Source: Gautieria morchelliformis (lineage: Eukaryota; Basidiomycota; Agaricomycetes; Gomphales; Gomphaceae). From it: 64,000 bases of DNA. Below, piece by piece: positions 23,701 through 35,759 of this stretch. Each line of letters opens with the position of its first letter. Position 1 is the first letter of the stretch. The translations under genes and the position numbers were made by a program. The DNA lies in NCBI GenBank assembly GCA_015179125.1, contig WHVA01000002.1, positions 372,001 through 436,000 of the forward strand. Direction: 5' to 3'. The notes beneath the pieces are model-generated. The model was not told where the DNA came from. It worked only from the letters and a program-made list of their open reading frames with translations, and made no database searches.

Positions 23701-24843
23701 AATATATACAGAATCTTCTAATAACATCTATTATTCTCCTTATAAATACTACTATATATTCCTATATGTTGTTATTAATACTCTTATAATATATATTATA
23801 TACTCATATATGCTGTATCAGATGACCTTTTTGATTAGCCTCCTAAGTAGTTACTTTACTGCTTAGCAACTTGGACTAATCCTCTGGGTGTAATTCTACA
23901 GAGTGAGTCTGTCAATTGATAGTCTTGCCATTCACACTCCAATACCTGAGACAATCTGATCAGTCAATTTTCCTCATTAGAGCCTTTCACAAGTCACTTT
24001 CACAAGACTCATCTCTTGTTTTATTGCAGTGCGCTGGTAGATTATCAGGGCAGTCCATTTATAAACTCACCTGCTAAGTACATTCCTTTATATTTTGGAA
24101 TACGCTTGGATCCCAATAGTGTTCTTGAACCCACAGTCTTTTAGTTTATTGTTCAGTGCTGGTAAGAAACATTTTGCCTTCCATCCGTTTTAACTTGGAC
24201 TATTGTTACCCAGATTGCAACCAAGGTACAAATATTAAATTATTTCCAGAGTTGTGCTGCAGCATTATTTGATATTCTTGAAGTCTCATAAACAACATGT
24301 TCTGATAGATTGAAGCATTAGCTATAACACCAAAGTCTTGAAGGGTTCCAAAACAGAGACCATTCACTATTTGCCCATTGCTGATGATGAGTGAGCATGT
24401 TGTGAAAAGGTGTCGTCAACGTCTCCATTGCTCTCAATGGCTGGCCATGGGTAAACTCGTTGATAACGAAAAATTTCTCTAGAAATGACTGAGTATCATA
24501 CAGCCATCTCCGACATGTGTGTGCATTCTGGACAAGTTTACCATCAATCACCTTTCAAAATAATCACGAATATTTGCATCCGAAGATGACCAGACTGCAC
24601 GCAGTAGCATCCCACGTCAACTGGTGGCACTATTCCAATCATTACACACTAGGAGCTACCACGGTTGCCCTGAAGGCGCGTTTGCTCAATCGTCTGGCCA
24701 GTTCTGAGTTGAAATGACATATCTATTTCCAACTCATCCACGTTTTCTACACGATAACGCAGAAATATTGCAACACCACCCAGTCTCACACGGCCATGCG
24801 GTTATACGATCTTGTTGGCTGTTGAAGCCTATGGCCATTTTGA

Positions 24844-27435
24844 CTACTCCATCGCCTCGAGCAACGCCTCCGCAATCGTCCCACTCTCAAACGCATAATA
24901 TATCTTCGACACCTGCACATCCACCCCCTCAATATCATACCGTGGCAACCCCGTGCGCATGCGCACCCCGAGCGTGTCGCGCACGAAGCGGTACACGATG
25001 CGGGTGTTGCCAAGGAGGGGCGCAGCGGAGCCGTGCTCGAAGTAGGAAATGCGCGTGGCATTGAAGGAGGCGGTGAGTGTGGATGCGAGAGTGGTGTGCC
25101 AGGTGGCGGCGTTGAATGCGCGCTGTGCCACGTTGTCGTTGGGAGTAGCGGTCGCGGTCGCGCCGGCGTCGTTCGCCAGGAACTGGAGAACATCTGCCAG
25201 GAGTGGGCGCACGACCTCCATGAAGCGCGTCTGGCTATCATGGTGCGCGGTCTTTAAAAACGCGACACGCGCCTGGCCAAATACGCGGCGCGCAAGGCGT
25301 GCGAGAGCGTCAGAGTCCAAGGGGGGGTCAATGGCGTGCTCGAGGCTCTTTGTGATGCCGGACTCCATGCAGGTGAAGAATTGGGCGTTCAGGGCGCGTA
25401 GGTCGAGGGCTTGGCAGAGGGAGTAGAGGTGGTTTGCGAATATCTGGCGAAGGTACCATCAAAGAAAGGGAGAAAGGAGGAACGAACGAAGAAGTAAAAA
25501 GAACAGAAAGCCCAAGGATATTTAATTACCCAAGTACGGGGGATGGAGAGGGAAGAGACGCACCATCTGCAGTAGCTGGATGGCCGTGAAGGTGTATCGC
25601 GCCGAGATGAGGGCGAGGGAGTTCACGGCTTGGTTGTGCATCTCGGCGGCTTGGACGTGGTTCGTAACAGTATTGCTAACGAATGACAGCTCTGTGTATG
25701 CGTAACATCAGACAACACAAAAAGAAGAGGGGGATGGGTAGGAGGTACCGCTCACATACGACGCAGTGGCTACGTCGATGGTCTTGATGCCAAAGTCGAG
25801 CGACGGCTCCCAGGCTGCGAGGTCGGGAGGAAGCCCGCGATTTAAGGATGGGCTGCCTAACTCTACCAATTGAGCGTACGCCAGTTTACCTAGTGGCTGT
25901 TTCAGCCATGTGGTATATAACAGAAGGCGAAAGGACATACCAAGGTGCTGCAGGCCTATGCGAGTTTTTTCCATCGCAAGCGCCACAGACGTCCCCTAAC
26001 AGCCGGAGCCACCCGTCTTCAGCCAAAGACGCACCACTCCGAACATACAGAGTGCCGCACCTGGAAATTCCCCCCATGAACGCTCCGCTGCCCCTGGAGG
26101 TCGATTATCGGGTTATCCGTCGTCGAGTTCATCTCCACCTCAATTGTCCGCCACGCTGCCAGGGCTTCTTCAACTTGGGGTCCAATCCACTGCGGCGCCG
26201 TGCGCAACCCATACCGGTCCTGGCGCAGGACGTGCTCCGCGAGCGGATCCGACTCGTCGTACCACCGTGCGAGCGTGCTCCCCGTAAGGAGCGTGCGTTC
26301 GTTCCGCGCAACTTCGACCTGCCCAGGGTGAGGCCGCGCGGTGGCGTGGATGAAAGGGTCAAACGACTCGGGGGTGCCGACGAGGGCTTCGACGGCGAGG
26401 GCAGTGAGGACCTGTGAGGCCAGGAGGAGGAGGTTGGCGTCGTGAAGGGCGAGGGCGCCGACGGCGCAGCTGGGGCCTGTGCCGTTTACGACGGCAAGGG
26501 CCTCCTTGGGGCCGTAGGTGATGGGCTGGATTCCGTGCGCGCGGAGCGCCTCGATGGAGGGCACGCGCTTGCGCTCCGCGCTGGAACGGGTTGGTTGAAG
26601 GTTAATTCTACAGTGATCGTGCGTGGAAGTAGGTACGCACCCAGTCCCGCTCCATACCTGAACAGGGACAGTCTCAGTAAGACTTGCCGCAATGTAGCCC
26701 AGAGGGGCGAGATCGCCTGACGCGGAGATGCTCTGGCGCAGCGGGGCGCATGGGACGAGGTTGCGAACGAGGAGCTGGTGGAGGCACTCAATGAGGACCC
26801 ATCGGCAGCCAGAGTGGCCGCGGAGAAGGGAATTGAGGCGAAGCAGCATTGCTCCTTTGACCCATGACTCTGGGAGGATGAGGGAGTTGTCCTGGAAGGT
26901 AGGGTCGTAGGCTATGTGCGGGGTGGTGCCGAGGGGGAGTACACCGGAGCAGAGGTTCTTCAGTATGACGAGTTGAAGTTGATTTGGGTTCGTGGTACGC
27001 GTGGCACTTGAAGAAGTTAAGACAACAAGAGCACATGAGAAGGGAAACAAGCTTACGCTGGAAAGAAATTAATAAATGTCTATCGGTATGAAAGGGAGGG
27101 AAACTGACCGCTACCGCCGACCCCTGTGTTCACGCCATACATGCTGGCACCAGGCCCATGACTGCTGGCGACGACGAAAGCCACAGAATCGTCAACATGG
27201 CGTCTAACGGCCTCATCACTGCTGAGCTGGGGGGTGACTTTGTATCTGAAGGATGGTCAAGAAGCAGTAAAGGGCCAGGTAGAGTGCGAACACACCGAGC
27301 AACAGCGACAAGCACTGGAAGTTCAAGGCCGCTCCCGCTGATAGTGACCTGCTGGAAACCAGACCGCAAATCAGAAATTTGCCGCCAGCATTTGCGCACA
27401 GATTCGAGGTGAGACGTCGTACTAAATGGCGTCAT
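24844..27435 (-). CDS. MIO-type aromatic amino acid ammonia-lyase (PAL1)
   Basis: Nine exons on the minus strand: 27435-27296, 27245-27109, 27057 (1 nt), 27006-26641, 26580-26061, 25995-25941, 25889-25749, 25691-25564, 25443-24844. They give 695 residues in frame. The family deaminates phenylalanine, tyrosine or histidine through an MIO cofactor built from Ala-Ser-Gly; here the triad is intact in [14 protein letters not shown]. Other active-site motifs are present: [31 protein letters not shown] and GGNFQ. The C-terminal PAL shielding domain is complete. The residue pair that tunes substrate choice (His-Gln in yeast-type PAL) reads Asn-Leu ([11 protein letters not shown]), so the exact substrate is open. 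Five intron positions are shared with PAL2. It is divergently arranged with the reductase at 27998. The start at 27435 is the first ATG in frame. Role in a phenylpropanoid-type pathway is inferred. Confidence 0.93.
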
Positions 27436-27997
27436 TGTGGTTGCTAGAAGCAGAGGTAAGTACGGGCGTTGGAAAGTAACCTACCAAAGCGGAAATACTA
27501 CGCACAGGCGTTAGTAACATAATAAGTATCCTTCTTTTGGAGTCTCTGTGACCCTAACGAACCAACAAGCAACAGAAAGCTGGATGCTTACTAATGAACC
27601 GCACTGTGCGGTAACCCTTGATTAATCTGATTACGGACAGTGTCCTCGGATCAAGGGCGCCAACCCATCCGTTCCCCGACGGGAAAGATTAGTAATATCG
27701 GTCCCGTCATAATGCCGCGTGTCCACCAAAGCCTGTGTGAGGAAGCAACGTGGAAGCCAACATTCTTGCCACTAAGTACATCAGAATTCCCCGAGCTTCA
27801 GATCGTGGGGGTCATGATGGGGTGTCCGTGTCAATGACATTCGGCCAGAAGTCAAGTTTGCGCACGAATGAGGCCCAGTCAAGGTGTGACACATCAAATG
27901 AGTACTATATGTAAGATCTCGTTCATATAAGCACTTACAGTTCTGGCTCACGGTCGCTTGCAGTTGTTAAATATTACATAGGTGTAGCTTAGCTACC
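27436..27997. promoter_or_regulatory. Shared divergent promoter region, PAL1 and reductase
   Basis: These 562 bp separate the start codons of two divergent genes. A TCATATAAG element near 27925-27933 is a possible TATA-like box for the plus-strand gene, about 70 bp before its ATG. I see no obvious TATA box on the PAL1 side. Co-regulation is plausible from the arrangement but not shown. Confidence 0.45.
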
Positions 27998-29461
27998 ATG
28001 GGCAAAGTCTTAGTCACTGGAGGTTCGAGTTCCTAAGTCGTCACGGTGTTCGCACCCTTACTCTGACCCATCTGCGCCTATTTTCTCCGCAGGATCCGGT
28101 TTCGTCGCGAGCTACATCATCCTCGAGCTGCTCGCGCGCAAGCACTGTGTTGTCGCTACGCTTCGCTCCCAATCAAAGGTCGACGCCCTGCGCCCTATCA
28201 TACCTGCAGACGCCGCACCTCTTATGACCTATGCCATTGTCGAGGACGTTTCAAACCCCGGTGCGTTCGATACGGTACGTTCTAGGAGTTTCAGTACCGG
28301 CTTATGCGCTACTAGAGCTCTGACTACATCTGTGTTGTTTTGAGTCAAGGTACTCGCAGAGCATACCTTCCACGGTATTATACATACAGCAAGCCCCTTC
28401 TATCTTCACAAGTGTGTCGGTTCTCTATCCATATCTCGACTCACACGTCATGATCATCTCACAGCAAAGATCCCGAAGAGCTTCTCAAGCCTGCTGTGAA
28501 TGGCACCAAGAATCTCCTGGACGCTGTCAGACGACTCGCCCCCACCGTGAAGCGCTTCGTTATTACTTCCAGTCATGCAGCCATCGTCGACCTGTCCAAG
28601 CTCCACCGCCCGGGATATCAGTACACCGCGGAGGACTGGAATCCTGTCAGTCTTGCCCCGATTCTTCCCTCATGACACTCTGTAACCCGTGACTCTGCCT
28701 GTCGCAAAACTACCATGCAATCGAACAGATTGACTGGAAGACTGCAAACGAGGACCACCCCGTCTATAACTACGTAGGCTCTAAGAAGTTCGCCGAACTC
28801 GCTGCCTGGGACTTTGTGAAGGAATACCCCGCATTAGAGGTCACAGCCATCTGTCCCCCGTCCGTACGTCCCTCATTCTCACTCCCATGTGCTCCCATTC
28901 CATCACTCCTCTAGCTGTAACATGATGCGCGCCCGTCATAGGTCTATGGCCCACTTCTCGTCCGCCCCCAGTCGTTTTCTGCCCTAAATACGTCAAATGC
29001 CTTTATATACGCCTACATAAGCGGCGCGCTAAAGGGTGCAGAGGTCCCCCAGCAATTCTTTCACGGGTGGGTCGACGTACGTAACGTGGCCCAGGCCCAC
29101 GTTACAGCCTATGTGCGTCCTGTTTACCTTCTCTTCCCCAGTTCCCAGCCCCCAGACATGCCACTTACTACCCGTCAACCGCCAGGAATCCCCCTCTGCC
29201 GCAAACCGTCGTTTCGTCCTCTGGGCCGGGAACCATACCTATGCACAAGTAGGCGCCGTCATTGCGCACGCATTCCCTGACCTTGCCGCCAACGTCCCCA
29301 CGAAGCTACATGATGGCCTCACGCCGGAGGGGGTTCCTGTTGAAGGACGTCATACGTTTGATGCGGGGCCGAGTGAGCAGGAGTTGGGGATTGAGTACAT
29401 GAAGCTTGAGAAGAGTCTGGTCGATGCAGTGAATAGCTTGAGGGGGTTCGAGAACTCTTAG
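27998..29461 (+). CDS. Extended SDR reductase, cinnamoyl-CoA-reductase / Gre2-like
   Basis: Exons 27998-28022, 28093-28274, 28350-28411, 28465-28645, 28729-28863, 28942-29112, 29186-29461 give 343 residues. The N-terminal nucleotide-binding motif (MGKVLVTGGSGFVASYI) is assembled across intron 1. KRFVITSSHAAIV is the serine strand, and YNYVGSKK carries the catalytic Tyr and Lys (YxxxK). PPSVYGP follows. The family includes cinnamoyl-CoA, dihydroflavonol and methylglyoxal/aldehyde reductases, all NAD(P)H-dependent and cytosolic. Beside an ammonia-lyase it could reduce a CoA ester, aldehyde or ketone derived from cinnamate; that is inference. The length fits the family and no defect is seen. Confidence 0.9.
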
Positions 29462-30167
29462 GGACGCCAGACACAGGGAGGGTGTTTTAGCAGGGATGGC
29501 CCGCACAGGAATAGGCGGAAAGGATGGGGACCCGCTGCTGTGTGCCCACTCCTGTTTTGTTCAATCGCATACTGTAGTGGCAGCACTGAATTACATTTCT
29601 TACATTTACCATCAGCCCTCATGGTACTGCCGTGGTGGGGCAACCTGTGCGGGCGCGTGGCTGCCGTATGAATTTATAAAATGCGTACCACATCTCCCCG
29701 AGTACCTTGACCAACAGGGAACAACAGTACTGCATTGCGGGCCACCAGGGTGATTGCAAAGCGCGCAGAGAAGTTGATGTTCGGACGATTATCAGTTTGC
29801 AAACACCATAAGCTCGATCCGCTTTTCGCTTGTTAGGCGCCGGACGACTACAGAGCCGAGAATACTTACGTGTGCCGCTAGCAGAAAACCGTTTTGCATG
29901 GTTACATGTCTAATTGAACCCTGCCACGAAAATTTTTGGCCCTCCAGGTTATGCAAGTGACAATTTTGACCATATTGTTGTGCCCTGATGATATCTCTTA
30001 TGATCGGCTGTGTCTACCTTGAACCGCTTGCCAAATTTGGCATGCACTGGCCACGTGTCGGACATGGTAAGCGTTGACACGTTTTCCTGTGAATCCAAGC
30101 GAAATATTTATAAAAGATACTATGCTATTACACACCAAGAGATTTTTCGGCCATAGGCAACATAAGC
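29462..30167. other. Intergenic region with TATA box before the SDR gene
   Basis: No gene seen. A clear TATA-like element TATTTATAAAAGA lies at 30105-30117, about 51-63 bp upstream of the ATG at 30168, and probably drives the short-chain dehydrogenase. The rest holds the 3' flank of the reductase gene. Confidence 0.55.
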
Positions 30168-31375
30168 ATGGCCTGTAGCATCGCTGGGACCCGCATTGCA
30201 ATCGTGACAGGTGCTGCACAAGGAATTGGACGAGCCATTGCTCTCCGCCTTGCCGACGATGGTTTGGATGTAGTGGCGTTTGATCTTCCGTCTAAGGCGA
30301 ACAAGCTAGACACCCTGCTGCAGGATATCACGTCTCGGAAGCGCCGGGGTCTTGCTGTCATAGGCGATGCAAGCAAAGAAACCGACATCCAAAACCTGGT
30401 GAATACAACTGCAGAAAGCTTGGGAGGATTGGATGTGGTGCGCAGGGTTCATTTGCGGTGTACTGATTACAATGATAAGGTTTCAGATGGTTGCGAATGC
30501 TGGTATGGGATACTCCAGCCCTTTGGTTACAAGTAAGCCATTACTTGTTCTGGTCTTGGCTGGGGGACAAATATAATCTCAGCATCCGTGGAGGAGTGGG
30601 ATCTTATGCAGGCGGTCAACGTCCGGAGCGTATTTTTATCATACAAAGCAGCCGCTGTACAAATGATACAGCAGGGACGCGGTGGGCGTATCATTGGTCT
30701 GTGCACGCAACGGTCGTAATACGCCCTTTGTTGAAAATGAGATGAAGGTGCCGCATCCATTGCCGCCAAACAAGGTAGCAAAAACTCCCACTGCTACTCA
30801 GTCTGTTAATTTTGCAATTGTAATGCAGGTGTCGCAGACTTTGCTCCATACAGTGCCGCCAAATTTGCCGTCAGGGGCTTGACTCAGTCAGTAGGTGTGT
30901 ATGAGGGTTCTGCTGATTGGTCTATCATCCTCTTGGATTCCTAATAGACTTGGTTTTGAGAATAGCCCTTGAGTTGACGAAACATGAAATCACCGTCAAT
31001 GCATATGCTCCAGGCACTGTTGATACAGATATCTGTCAGTCCACGGCTACTTACAGGGCTGCTCTCAGTTCCTGACATGTTGCTGCTAGGGAAAGCGGTT
31101 GAAGTGAGTCGCGATAAGCACGGTACGTCCATGATATTTCGCAGTATGTTCATTACAAAACTTTCTCGTAGGGTTACCCAATATCCCAGCCGATTTTCCA
31201 CGACTTCTCCCACTCATTCCTACCGAGAATGTTGCTGCGCTTGTATCACACCTTGTTAAGGAAGAATCCAAATTCATTACAGGTATGGCTTGAACAATGA
31301 ATATCCATTATCGCAGTAACCCCAGTCGGCGCAGGCCAAACGCTCAATATTAACGGTGGCACATATTTTGACTGA
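30168..31375 (+). CDS. Classical short-chain dehydrogenase (acetoin/diacetyl reductase-like)
   Basis: Exons 30168-30437, 30487-30532, 30583-30696, 30748-30774, 30829-30894, 30966-31034, 31172-31282, 31317-31375 give 253 residues in one frame, near the ~255-260 usual for the family. Motifs: cofactor site TGAAQGIG, VANAG, the serine region GAASIAAKQG and catalytic YSAAK. ITVNAYAPGTVDTDI and FITG...INGG form the C-terminal signature. The closest family by eye is the diacetyl/acetoin (2,3-butanediol) dehydrogenase group, but substrates in this fold are hard to predict; in this locus it may act on an aryl alcohol or aldehyde. The sixth intron (31035-31171) is the least certain: it is long (137 bp) and other splits were considered but lose frame. 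Confidence 0.85.
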
Positions 31376-32034
31376 TTGGCTGTAAGAATTGCGCCAAATG
31401 ACTTTCTTACGCAGTAGATTTTGTCATACTCGCTTTCACTGAAATGGAGAGAGGGATCTATCAAGAAACCTTCTGGGTGATCAGAATTTTCGACATAAAT
31501 CTTGTTAACTTCAGAGGATACACGAGCATTTCGTGTCAACGACTGGGAGCACCATGATTCCCTCACCTGCGAGCCATCCAATCAGTGGCTATACCGCGCT
31601 CAATGACTCACATGTTCTGCGTCGTGCCCGATTCCGTTCATCGATCCATTCATTCGATCTAGAGCGCGCTGTTCATGGGTCATGGACGGCAGCCACGGTA
31701 TCCATCGCATCGCATCTTCCATACGTTGACGAAGTCAACGAGGCTGCCTGCAAATGCTGGAAAGAGAATTCACTATCTTTGCAAATTTTGTGTTTGCTTT
31801 ATGGGTGAGCTAGTCACGACATGCGACTGTTGTACGCGGCAGCGAAAAGAGGGGTAGGGAAAACTCTACTAAAGGAGGATCTAGAAATAAGAAAGGAGGG
31901 ATAAATTATATAAAACCGCTACGTTACCATTAGTGGATGAGTGTCGAAACAACATTTCTATATCCTCATTGCCATCCCACCACAGCACCCTCAGACCAAG
32001 CGGGCGCTCCAACCAAATGAACCACTCGCAGGCC
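31376..32034. other. Intergenic region between convergent gene ends
   Basis: Lies between the 3' ends of the plus-strand dehydrogenase and the minus-strand 827-residue gene. No gene seen; open frames here are short and on conflicting strands. Confidence 0.5.
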
Positions 32035-34861
32035 CTAATCAAGCGCCTCGAACGACTCCAGCCCTGGCAACGACATCTCAGGCAGGCGCGGCACAGACCT
32101 GTCTTCGCTCCATGGGGCTGGCTGTGTAGGCGGGGCCGTGTCTGGTCTGTCCCCATTGCATATATGACTCTCACTTGCACGCTCACTCGACCGATACGAA
32201 ATCTGGACAGGCGCTGGGGTTTCTCCGTTACCATCCCTGACCTCAGTCTCAACCTCTTCTCCCGTCATCCACTCGAATTCATTGAGTGCCTTTCCCTTCC
32301 CCTTTTCGCTGCTTGAGGCATGTCCAACTGTGTCCGTGAACGAACAGTCCGGAGGCTGCTTCTCCTTTCCTTTCCTCCTCGTCGGCTTGTCAACAACGTC
32401 AGGCGCGGACGAGGTCGACTGGGCGTCCTGATTCGACGTCGACGACTCCTGCCCCCTACATCCCCTAAGGCGCTCCCTCTGTTCGGCCTCCTGTTCAAGG
32501 TACGCGAGCGCGTGCTCAATGGCTGACCTGGGCATGCCGTGGGGCTGATCTTCCTCGGAAAAGTTATTCCAGTCGGAATTACTAGCTCCCCTGGATGTTC
32601 CAGGTGCATCCGAAGCCCCCTCACCATTCGATGAACCCGCAGCTAGCTTGGAATTCTCCGCTGCCTTCCTCGCCTTCGCGTTTTCTGTCGCCTGCCGGCG
32701 CCTCTCCTGAAGCCGCTCCCCCTTCTTCTGTGCTTGAACGAAAGCGGAGAGCGCGTCAAGCGCGTCACAAATGTGGTACTTGGTAGGCTTGTCGTGAATC
32801 CTGCAAATTTGATCAGAGATGGAAAATCGATGGAGTAAGTGTCAAGGATGAGCCAAATAAAGCACCAGAAGCACCAATGACAGAAAAAAAAAACCCGCGT
32901 ACTTACCTACTGATCATTTCTTGCACGACGTCCTCCTCCCCAATGAAAGGCATCATCCTCAGTATCTCAGCACCAATCCGCCGCAACAACGCCACCGCTT
33001 CGCCTTCTTGCCCCCTGGGATTTCCTAAGCCCCTCAACGCCAGCGCTTGGGTGAGCCATCCCTCGAAGCGCTCCTTCAGCCTGGGGCGCCACTCCTCGAG
33101 GAGGTCCTCGTAGTCAGGATGCCCCTCCTTGATGTTGGAGAAGATGAAGGGGTCCGGGTCTTCAGCGTCTTCAGGCTCGAAGCCAGGCGGGAGGCCCATT
33201 ATAAAGGCTGCGAAGCTGAAAGTGTGCAGTGAACAGCGTATACGCATATCAGGAGGCAGTGAGGGGGGCAAAGTACATGTGAACGCACTTAAGCGGGTTC
33301 CCAGGAGCGACAGCCGGCTGTGAAACGGTTAGGGCCGTATCTACCCAGCGCTCTACCGCCTGCTGCCTCTGCATACTCCCCACAATGCAGGGCCTCACCT
33401 GTTCCCACAAGGCCTTGCCCTGCACGTTATCCACGCCCCCAAAAGCGCGGCCGAGGACCGCGTTACGGATGGTTGTCAAACAAGCGCGGAGCTCACGTTC
33501 CACGAGGTCGACTGCCGTGCGCACATGTTCGCCCGAGGGTATCTCCATAAGGAAGTGTGCCGCGCGCTGCATGGCGGGGGCGTCGCGCGCGCGGAGAACA
33601 GGTCGTGCTACAGCGAGGGTGGCGATGAGGGATGTAGCGTCATTGTTAAACACGTGGATGTCGAGGGCTGCTGCAGCAGCAGGGGCGCTGTAAGGAGCTG
33701 TGGATTGGAGATGGGCAAGGAGGGAGCCTTGGGAGGCGAGCGTGAGGGAAATAATTGTTATATATAGAGAGAGAGATGGATGTAGGGTAAATGACTCTTG
33801 GAGGGCGGTGGAGATATTGGTACGGAGGTTAGGGAGTTGATCGTGGATGGAAGGAGTCCAGTGGGCGGCTGTGCTGAGACAATAATGGCAGTACTTGGAA
33901 ATACTGACAGGGCAACATGGATACAGTGATTCATCGTCGAATTCACCAAAACCATCTATAGTGCATTCATCATCGAGGAGTCGTGAGGCTGGGAGGGTTA
34001 GCCGTTATGGCGCTGGACGAGGCACACCGCTCACCGTTCTTTCTGCCCGCGAGCAATAGACGGTCCAACGCAGTCTCCCACTGCTTCGTGGCGGACTGTA
34101 TATCGCGTAATATGCGTGGAATCGCCTCCATGTCAGACTTTCGACCGACGGCGAGGATTTTAAGCAGCATATCGCGCCATATCCAGAGGAACGCATCCTC
34201 GAGTAGGTCCACACTGGAGTAAGAGAATTCCTTGACAGTGGCTCCGCTCCGGGATTTTATGGCGACGGACACGTAGAAGCGCATAAAGCCGCATTTGCAT
34301 CTGTGGGGTAGGTGAGGCGGCACCACACACAGAATAAGGGTACCACGCATGAACGCAGCGGGCCTACTGACCCAGAACCGACGACTTCAATCTGCTGGAG
34401 GACTTGACAGCAATACACAAGACACTCATGGCCCTTCTCAAACTCCACGCCCACCTCGTATACCATTTGCCAGATATCACTAATCCAATCGATGATGCTC
34501 TCGACGATCTCCTCGGCGATCTCCTCTCGCCTGCTGATGCTCTGTTTGCGGTAAGAATCGAGTCTGAGCTCCTCGAGGAGGGCGTCGATTTCAAGTTTTT
34601 TGGCGGCGAGGGGGAGAGGGATAACCTGAGTGTATTGGGCTTGGAGAGAGCGAGCGGCGGAAAGAAGGTTATACTTGGATGTGGATGGAAGGGAATCGAC
34701 GAGGGGGATGAGATGGTCTTCGAGTAAAACACGTTTTGCGCTGTCGGAGAGGGTGTCATAGACGGCGGTGAATCTAGTGAAAGATAAAGTGAGTGACTGG
34801 GGCAGTGATAAAATGCGTACTGGGACTGGATTGGACGGAGAGCTGGTTTGGAGTTGAGCAT
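32035..34861 (-). CDS. Protein of unknown function, 827 residues
   Basis: Exons 34861-34821, 34773-34372, 34300-34035, 33988-33289, 33215-32907, 32800-32035 close in one frame. I do not recognise a family. The N-terminal ~220 residues are alpha-helical in character, with a TVYDTLSDSAKRVLLEDHLI-like start and an acidic RREEIAEEIVESIIDWISDI stretch. The middle (residues ~240-580) is rich in Leu, Ala and Arg (VRTAVDLVERELRACLTTIR). The last ~240 residues begin with a charged, coiled-coil-like run (QKKGERLQERRRQATENAK) and then look disordered, Ser/Pro/Glu-rich with a Lys-rich patch (RRKGKEKQ). No signal peptide or membrane segment is evident. It separates the two ammonia-lyase genes and may be an unrelated housekeeping protein. 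Confidence 0.75.
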
Positions 34862-35759
34862 TGCGGTGGTGAGTGTGGTGACTCAGGCAAACGCGACGCG
34901 GCCGTCACTGTGACGCTCCGTCACGCCGGACCACGCCTGTCCTATCGGATGTCAAGACCTAGAAATAGACCCCATGTCTACCCTGCACCATTCTCTCTGG
35001 TCACCCTCGATGATGTCCGCTCTCCGATTGCTTTGTAGACCTTGGTCATTTGCAGGCATACCGAATACCTGGCGGCAATCTTAGAATATCAATAACTCAC
35101 GCTGACACTATTCTTTGGTCTTAGTCCTTTACAGTAACAACAGCAGGGGAAGGGTCAAATGGAGCTCGCCGAATATGGAGAAAGAAGTACACCAGCCTGT
35201 TTTCATACTCCAAAGCTATTTTACATTCGAGATCGATTGTAGCTTTTTCAACTCGACGTGAAGGATAGCGATGTGTTTTTCTATATTAGGTACTAGGACT
35301 GGGTTCCGTGGACAAGTCCACCCTTTTGGCCAAATGAGTGGCCTTCACCATATTTTTTCAATTCACAGGCTCCTGGGCTTTAAACAATACCGATACTTAG
35401 CCTCCATGACATCGGTACACACGCACACGTTCTCATCGTGCAGAAGGTGTGAAAACTACCTACGCAGAAGACCACTCTTGTTCCCAAAGGACGCTGACAG
35501 CGATGCGCGCGAGACTCGCACACGCATGCATAGATGCGACCAGGAAACGATTCCGACGCATGCTGAATTGCGCGCCATCGGACCCCTACCTAGATAGTCC
35601 TGAGCCTGACTATATTCCCAGGCGTTTCCGTTGTAGACCCGGAAAACACAGAATCTTCAAGAGGTAGCCAGTAAAGCTCGCGAGCAAACCCAGTGGGGAA
35701 CTACACAATAAAAAGATTGGGTAAAGTCTGTGGAATGACTGCCGCTGTAGGGTTACATC
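34862..35759. other. Intergenic region, no gene seen
   Basis: Upstream of the 827-residue gene and downstream of PAL2. Frames at 35271-35597 and 35449-35667 are open but overlap each other and have no family resemblance or codon structure; not accepted as genes. Confidence 0.5.

Larger units (their letters stand above)
21069..24843. other. Long AT-rich region with no recognisable gene
   Basis: About 3.8 kb without clear coding content. On the minus strand 21326-21613 stays open for 95 codons with mixed, protein-like composition, next to the LTR-D fragment; it could be a piece of transposon coding sequence but I cannot name a family. The rest (21640-24840) is AT-rich intergenic sequence with many short repeats. 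No tRNA or rRNA was found. Confidence 0.5.

Noticed and set aside
23490..23830. Possible CRISPR-like or centromeric repeat
   Set aside because: Units are imperfect, AT-rich and lack spacers of regular length; eukaryotic context.
25864..25886. tRNA D-arm-like GCTCAATTGGTAGAG on the minus strand
   Set aside because: It lies in PAL1 coding sequence (AYAQLVEL), which the family conserves; no T-arm at the right distance.
25848..26417. 189-codon plus-strand frame inside PAL1
   Set aside because: Antisense shadow of a GC-rich, well-supported ammonia-lyase exon.
28013..28034. tRNA T-arm-like GGTTCGAGTTCC
   Set aside because: It overlaps exon 1 and the first donor site of the reductase gene; no matching acceptor stem or anticodon arm could be placed around it.
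35271..35667. Two overlapping plus-strand frames in the PAL2 3' flank
   Set aside because: Overlap each other in different frames and show no domain or splice structure.
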